A stretch of DNA of 64,000 nt from Cunninghamia lanceolata (taxonomy: Eukaryota > Streptophyta > Pinopsida > Cupressales > Cupressaceae): positions 13,956,501 to 14,020,500 of the forward strand of contig BSBN01000140.1 in assembly GCA_027924645.1 (NCBI GenBank), read 5' to 3'. The position numbers and the translations under genes were made by a program. Below, in pieces: positions 60,001 to 64,000 of the stretch; the stretch's first letter is position 1, and the number at the start of each line of letters is the position of its first letter. The notes under the pieces were generated by a model, which made no database searches, had not been told where the DNA came from, and was given only the letters and a program-made list of their open reading frames with translations.

Positions 60001-61260
60001 CAAGGTTTTCTTTGTGTCTCCCCCTGAGCCAGAGCTCACCTTTTAATTTTTGGAAGGAATATCAGCACCAGAGTTTGATGCGGATCCATTCCCTACATTC
60101 TTTGTACTTTTCTTCACCCAAATCTTGTTCATCTCACTTTGAACTTCATCCGCATTTACTTTTTGTTTTCCCTTATCTTGATTCTGATTATAATATACCG
60201 GACCTCTTTTACCCTGATTCTTTCTTCTACAGAATTTTGCTATATGACCGGATCTATTGCAAATTTGGCAAATAACATTTCTTTACATATTTGATTGAGA
60301 TCATCTTGATCTGCATTGATTAGCCATATGACCCATTCTATTGCATGCAAAGCATCTACCATTGAATGAATTGTTCATTTGCATATTTATGCATTCGTGA
60401 GATTTGTGACCATACCTTTTGCAGTTGAAGAAATATCTGGAGAAGGATGTATTAGTCTGATTCATTCTCCTTCTGCACTGATTAGCTTTATGACCAAAGT
60501 TATTGTAGTTGTGGTAGTATCCATTGAAGGATGGATATCTTTGAGCATTAAGCTACCTTATTGGAGGACTTCTAGGCTTATTCCTTGGATTTTCTGATCT
60601 AAAATTCTTCCGACTAGATTTGGAGCTTTCCCCTTTCTCATATCCCAAACCACACTTGTCATCTACCCTCTTTTGGCTTTGAAGAAGAACTTCAAGTTGG
60701 GTAGAACTTATCTTGAATTTCTCTTTATATTCATTTGCTGTTTGATGATCCCTTTTGAGAGAGACAATTTGATCCTCAAGTTTTTCTTCATTATCTTTAG
60801 CATCTTCAAGATCAGATTCAAGATGTCTGATAATTCTATTCATCTTGTGGCAATCTTCTAATTTCTCCTTGAGAGATTGTCTTAGATTATCTTCAATTTT
60901 TTTTTCTCTTCAATTTCTTGGGTAAACTTTATAACTCCTAATTTCATTTCATGTCTTACCATAATGATTTCTTTTGATAACTTTTCACATAAATTGGTTT
61001 TCTCCTTTAGATCTTCATTTGCATCATTTGCTTCACCTTGACTTGCCAATTGCTGAAGTAGCTCTTTTATCTTTTTCATAGAGAGACTTAATTTATCTTT
61101 TAGTTCTCTCATGAAATCATCAACCTATTTGAGTCTTTCCTTTAATTCATTGACTTCACAGTTTGACTGCTCAAGATCATCAAGGGCAGTCTTGAGTTGC
61201 TCCCTTAAACCATATGCATCCATTTGGATTCCCAGATCTTCCTCACGCTGTTAGACTTTG
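60001..61260 (-). pseudogene. gag: Element E gag, coiled coil and tandem zinc knuckles (decayed)
   Basis: Upstream part is coiled coil (MRELKDKLSLSMKKIKELLQ; DLEDAKDNEEKLEDQIVSLK), then DDKCGLGYEKGESSKS. Knuckle series: YYHNYNNFGHKANQC (first Cys positions lost), FFNCKRYGHKSHEC, CFACNRMGHMANQC, and CQICNRSGHIAKFC. The last two keep the complete CCHC pattern. A Lys/Gln-rich tail follows. The N-terminal capsid region is missing or unreadable. Stops are mostly TAG/TAA, with a frameshift near 60850. Confidence 0.75.
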
Positions 61261-61275
61261 TTTAGGAGGAACTTA

Positions 61276-61287
61276 GCTCTGATACCA
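61276..61287 (-). promoter_or_regulatory. Primer-binding site of element E
   Basis: TGGTATCAGAGC on the minus strand, two bases from the LTR; complementary to initiator Met tRNA. Confidence 0.88.
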
Positions 61288-61289
61288 AT

Positions 61290-62385
61290 TGTTGATAACT
61301 GAGAGGGGGGGTGAATCAATTATCTTAATTATTTCAGCTTTCTGAATTTTCTTAATAATTAGTGCAGCATTAATTCAAACAAGCAAACATAACCATGAAA
61401 TAGAAATACACATGACACAATATTTTTAACGTGGAAACCTTGTTAAGGGAGAAAACCATGGGGTGATTAACCCAAGATTGTATTCTCTATTAGAAGAATG
61501 GAAGTACAAAATGGCACTTGCCAATTAGGGCTCACTGCCTGAGCACACTGCTCACAAGAGGCACACTGCCTACAAGAGACACACTATCTACATTTTATAA
61601 AGAGTGTAATACAATACTTGAACTAATAAGGAGCATCAACATATGTTGGAGTTCAGTTCTGGTTAGGCTCTATATATTGATCTGCTGCACTTCATCTTTC
61701 CTCTTCTTTTATGCTGCTCTTCTTTCACATACTGGATCTTCCTTTCTTCTTTTATTTGGCTCTACTACTTTTGTTCACATATTACTTACAACCACAATGC
61801 CTCTCATAACTAAATCTACCTTGTATATATATTTGCACAAGTGATTTCATCACCTTTCTAGTCGGCACCTAGAATAGTCAATATTTTCCATAAACTCTGA
61901 TCTGTCGGCTGAATCCTTGCTTACCAAGTAATGTGGATCAAGGATATACTTGTGGAAATCATCAATCATGTCGGCCAAATATAATTTATTCCTTCATAAC
62001 CTTTACCAACATCAGTAACACATCCAGAATAATGTCTGATGTTCTGCCAGTTAGTTCTTCCTCTGTTCACACTGTCACTTGGGAACCCGACACTCAAGCA
62101 TTCATATCTCTTTATCCTTTCCACACCGAAGGCTCAAACCTTGGAATCTATTAGTCAAGATACTCCTCTTGACTTCCCCAAATCTGCACTTCACTGAGAT
62201 ACTTCTGCTGAGAGATCCGGACCTGTATGTCGAACCTTACTGACTGCTCTGTTCTTGTTTACCGGACCACAACATTCTTCACTCTGACTTTTCGTATAGA
62301 CATACCATGTCATGCAGATGTGTGGGATGAACTGTGTTTCCATCATGACAACATTCATGAATCCATATAGCGTCTCTTGCCAACA
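61290..62385 (-). repeat. 5' LTR of element E
   Basis: 1096 bp counterpart of 54853-55952. Confidence 0.88.
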
Positions 62386-63829
62386 AAATCTCATAAGATG
62401 TCCTCATGAATGAATTAGAAGTTCATTGAATATATTTTGTCCAATTATCCTTCTGGTTGTATCTATTTGCTTGTATTGGATCTTTGTTCTTACCTGGGGG
62501 TGGAGTATATGTCATGATTTGGTTAACTGTGAAGTGTGGTTCTTGTGTGATGTCATGACCTATTGGTGTAAAACTAAAGGGAAGCGTTGTTCTTGCCATA
62601 TAATGGTTACTCTATCTTTGGCTTGTACCTAACTCCAAAGGTGTGGTGTCTTGTTCTTTGGCTCGGATAGTGGCATGTCAATGTATTGGGATGTTTGGTT
62701 GTTTCTTGTCTTGTATTGAAGAGGAAATGGTCACTTGGATTTAGTACTTGGTTTTTACACTGTATTGCTTCAAATTTTGAAGGGAATCAAAGGACTCACT
62801 GTTGTGGCCTAGTGAATGGCATGAGTTATGGGTTGGTTCTGATTTGTGACTTTTATCCCTATATGTTGTGGTATGTATGATGGTTTAGAGAATGCTAAGG
62901 GAGTAGATTTCATGGTGGGGCCGGTGCCTAGTGAGACACCACCTGGGTAACCCCATGGAAGGTGTAGTAAGTGGAAACTTAATAACTTAATCAAGAGGGT
63001 TGGGGTATTAAAACACTTAACAAAATAAGTAAGAGACCTCACCCATGCCTTGAGTGCTCTCATAGGCTAAGGATGGGATGACAAGGCCTGGTTGGCAAGG
63101 CTGACCTCCTTGTCTCCATGAGAGGACCTGTCGGCTCCGCATGTGTCACCCTATGGGGCCGGTGCCTAGATAGAGGTTGCTAGGGTAACCATAGATGGGG
63201 GGCAACTTCTGGTGATAGATAGCCTTGGTAACCCATGCTAGGACCATGCGATGACACTCTCCTTACACAGTTCAATTGTTTCTTATTGCGTGTGCCTCTG
63301 GAGTGATGTCTTGTCTTGTACAGTTTTGTTGATATGGTTAGTTTTGTCAAGTCTGTTTCTATTTGGTTATTTTAGATATTGTTCTTTGGCATGGTGGAAT
63401 CCTTGTTGTTATCTCCTAGCTTAGAGGGGTAGACCTCAAGGTTCCACATGGTTGGGTGGTAGAGCTATCCATTGGACTTTTTGGAGATTCAGTTCGAGTC
63501 CTGTGCAGAGATGTACCTATTCTAGATTGCTTCCCACCTTTGGTGGTGTTGTATAGTTTCTTATGCATACTTTTGTAAACTGACATGTTCGATCTTGTAA
63601 TGTTGTATTACAACTTTGTAAATTAACTATCTTGCTAATGTATAAGTTGATCTTATCTGTAGCAGCAGTTTAATGTTTATCACTTGTGTTGTTTTAATTT
63701 TCTATTCACTGATGCAGTTATGTTTCCCTAGAGGAGTTGGTTGTGCACTTTTCTTTATGTTGTGTATTGTGATATCTTGGTTACAATTTTTGCATTTACT
63801 TTCTTCAAAAAAAAAATTATTTCTAGAAC
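62386..63829. other. Insertion G, right part: unassigned
   Basis: Continuation of G after E. No gene seen. A direct repeat TGGGGCCGGTGCCTAG with GGGTAACC downstream occurs at 62917-62953 and 63153-63191. A tRNA-like segment lies at 63449-63505. G ends near the A10 run at 63808-63817, before D gag resumes. Confidence 0.45.
63449..63505 (+). repeat. tRNA-like (SINE-head-like) segment
   Basis: GGTTGGGTGGTAGAGCTA resembles a tRNA D-arm/A-box, and AGTTCGAGTCC (63491-63501) is a good B-box about 35 bases later. No cloverleaf can be drawn, so this is not a tRNA gene. It may be the head of a tRNA-derived SINE or chance. Confidence 0.35.
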
Positions 63830-64000
63830 TTTGCTTTTATTAGCCTAACTCTGTAGGGTTGCATGACGAGGCATTACATATTTAGCTAACCTATCAAACT
63901 GTTCAGGATTAGCTTGTAAATACTCAACCTCGGATATTTGGATTTTGGTCTTCCTAGCATGATCTATTATATCAAATAGCTGAAATGAACTAGAGACAGA
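63830..64000 (-). pseudogene. gag: Element D gag, C-terminal fragment at window edge
   Basis: Minus strand reads FQLFDIIDHARKTKIQISEV, EYLQANPEQFDRLAKYVMPR, one TAG, then ANKSKVLEI at the junction with G. The string between gag and protease of Tat-like elements has this form, and the next D segment (PKVSHDCSKNK) lies at ~50870 across G and E. Confidence 0.65.

Larger units (their letters stand above)
54853..62385 (-). mobile_element. Element E: copia/SIRE-like LTR element lacking pol, minus strand
   Basis: LTRs 54853-55952 and 61290-62385, both TGTTGATAACT...TTGCCAACA as read on the plus strand. Flanks AAATT and AAATC differ by one base. Primer site TGGTATCAGAGC (minus, 61276-61287, initiator Met) and polypurine tract AAAGGGGGAGAT (minus, 55953-55965) are typical of copia elements. 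The 5.3-kb interior has a gag C-terminal part with zinc knuckles and a second ~1070-codon ORF, but no protease, integrase or RT. It is inserted in G. Confidence 0.85.
42307..64000 (-). mobile_element. Element D: minus-strand Tat-like Ty3 element, split by insertion G
   Basis: Order on the minus strand from the right edge: gag (64000-63830), insertion, protease, aRNase H, linker, RT, RNase H, integrase, spacer with hairpin array, post-pol ORF, 3' LTR. aRNase H is before RT, as in C. Stops are mostly TAG. The 5' LTR is outside the window. Confidence 0.75.

Noticed and set aside
54853..62385. Small ORFs MPIRAHCLSTLLTRG and MDQGYTCGNHQSC duplicated in both E LTRs
   Set aside because: They are duplicated because LTRs are duplicated; no coding signature and the frames are not otherwise supported.
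63449..63505. Functional tRNA gene
   Set aside because: No acceptor stem or anticodon arm can be drawn; only A- and B-box-like strings are present.
1..64000. Bacterial-type features: ribosome binding sites, operons, riboswitches, Rho-independent terminators
   Set aside because: The content is eukaryotic, with plant LTR retrotransposons throughout. The hairpins found are internal to elements and have no following T-run terminator context.

Overview
The window looks like intergenic chromatin from a seed plant with a large, repeat-rich genome; the style fits a gymnosperm, but nothing here proves that. I recognise no ordinary host gene. Almost all of the 64 kb is nested LTR retrotransposons, plus one unassigned insertion. 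The plant assignment rests on Tat-type Ty3 polyproteins with a second, archaeal-like RNase H, a SIRE/copia-like gag with an initiator-Met primer site, a plant mobile domain (PMD) gene, and TAG-dominated decay that fits plant CHG methylation.

Layout. Positions 1-301 and 28220-~29640 are parts of a minus-strand, Met-primed element (H) split by element A. A (302-28219, perfect CTATT target duplication) is a Tat-type Ty3 element with gag, protease, G-patch, RT, RNase H, aRNase H and integrase in order. Its 3' region carries an ANTISENSE gene with its own TATA box, short first exon, GTAAGT donor and PMD domain. A's leader is split by element B (2550-12742, perfect CACAT duplication). B is a younger non-autonomous relative with one intact 1046-codon ORF (zinc-knuckle-like motif, hydrophobic segment, G-patch) and no pol. 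A and B share LTR termini, primer-site type, polypurine tract, a conserved leader block, short-motif arrays and 3' RNA hairpins with compensatory base changes.

From 29904 to 35771 two related ~1.6 kb LTRs lie head to head: F (minus, with 3' ORF remnants) and C (plus, with gag to integrase up to 41442). A putative solo LTR (41443-42269) follows. Next comes D (42307 to beyond the right edge, minus), a pol-bearing element with a post-pol ORF. C and D both place the aRNase H between protease and RT, unlike A. D is split between gag (63830-64000) and protease (50217-50875) by an unassigned insertion G (50876-54852 and 62386-63829). G is itself split by E (54853-62385), a copia/SIRE-like element that lacks pol but has gag zinc knuckles and a ~1070-codon second ORF.

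How the parts relate: A-like elements could supply proteins to B, which has lost them but keeps the likely cis signals. The most notable items are the antisense spliced PMD gene, the motif arrays shared between sense leaders and the antisense intron, and the 3' hairpins with covariation. All pol genes here are decayed; B's ORF is the only long intact reading frame.
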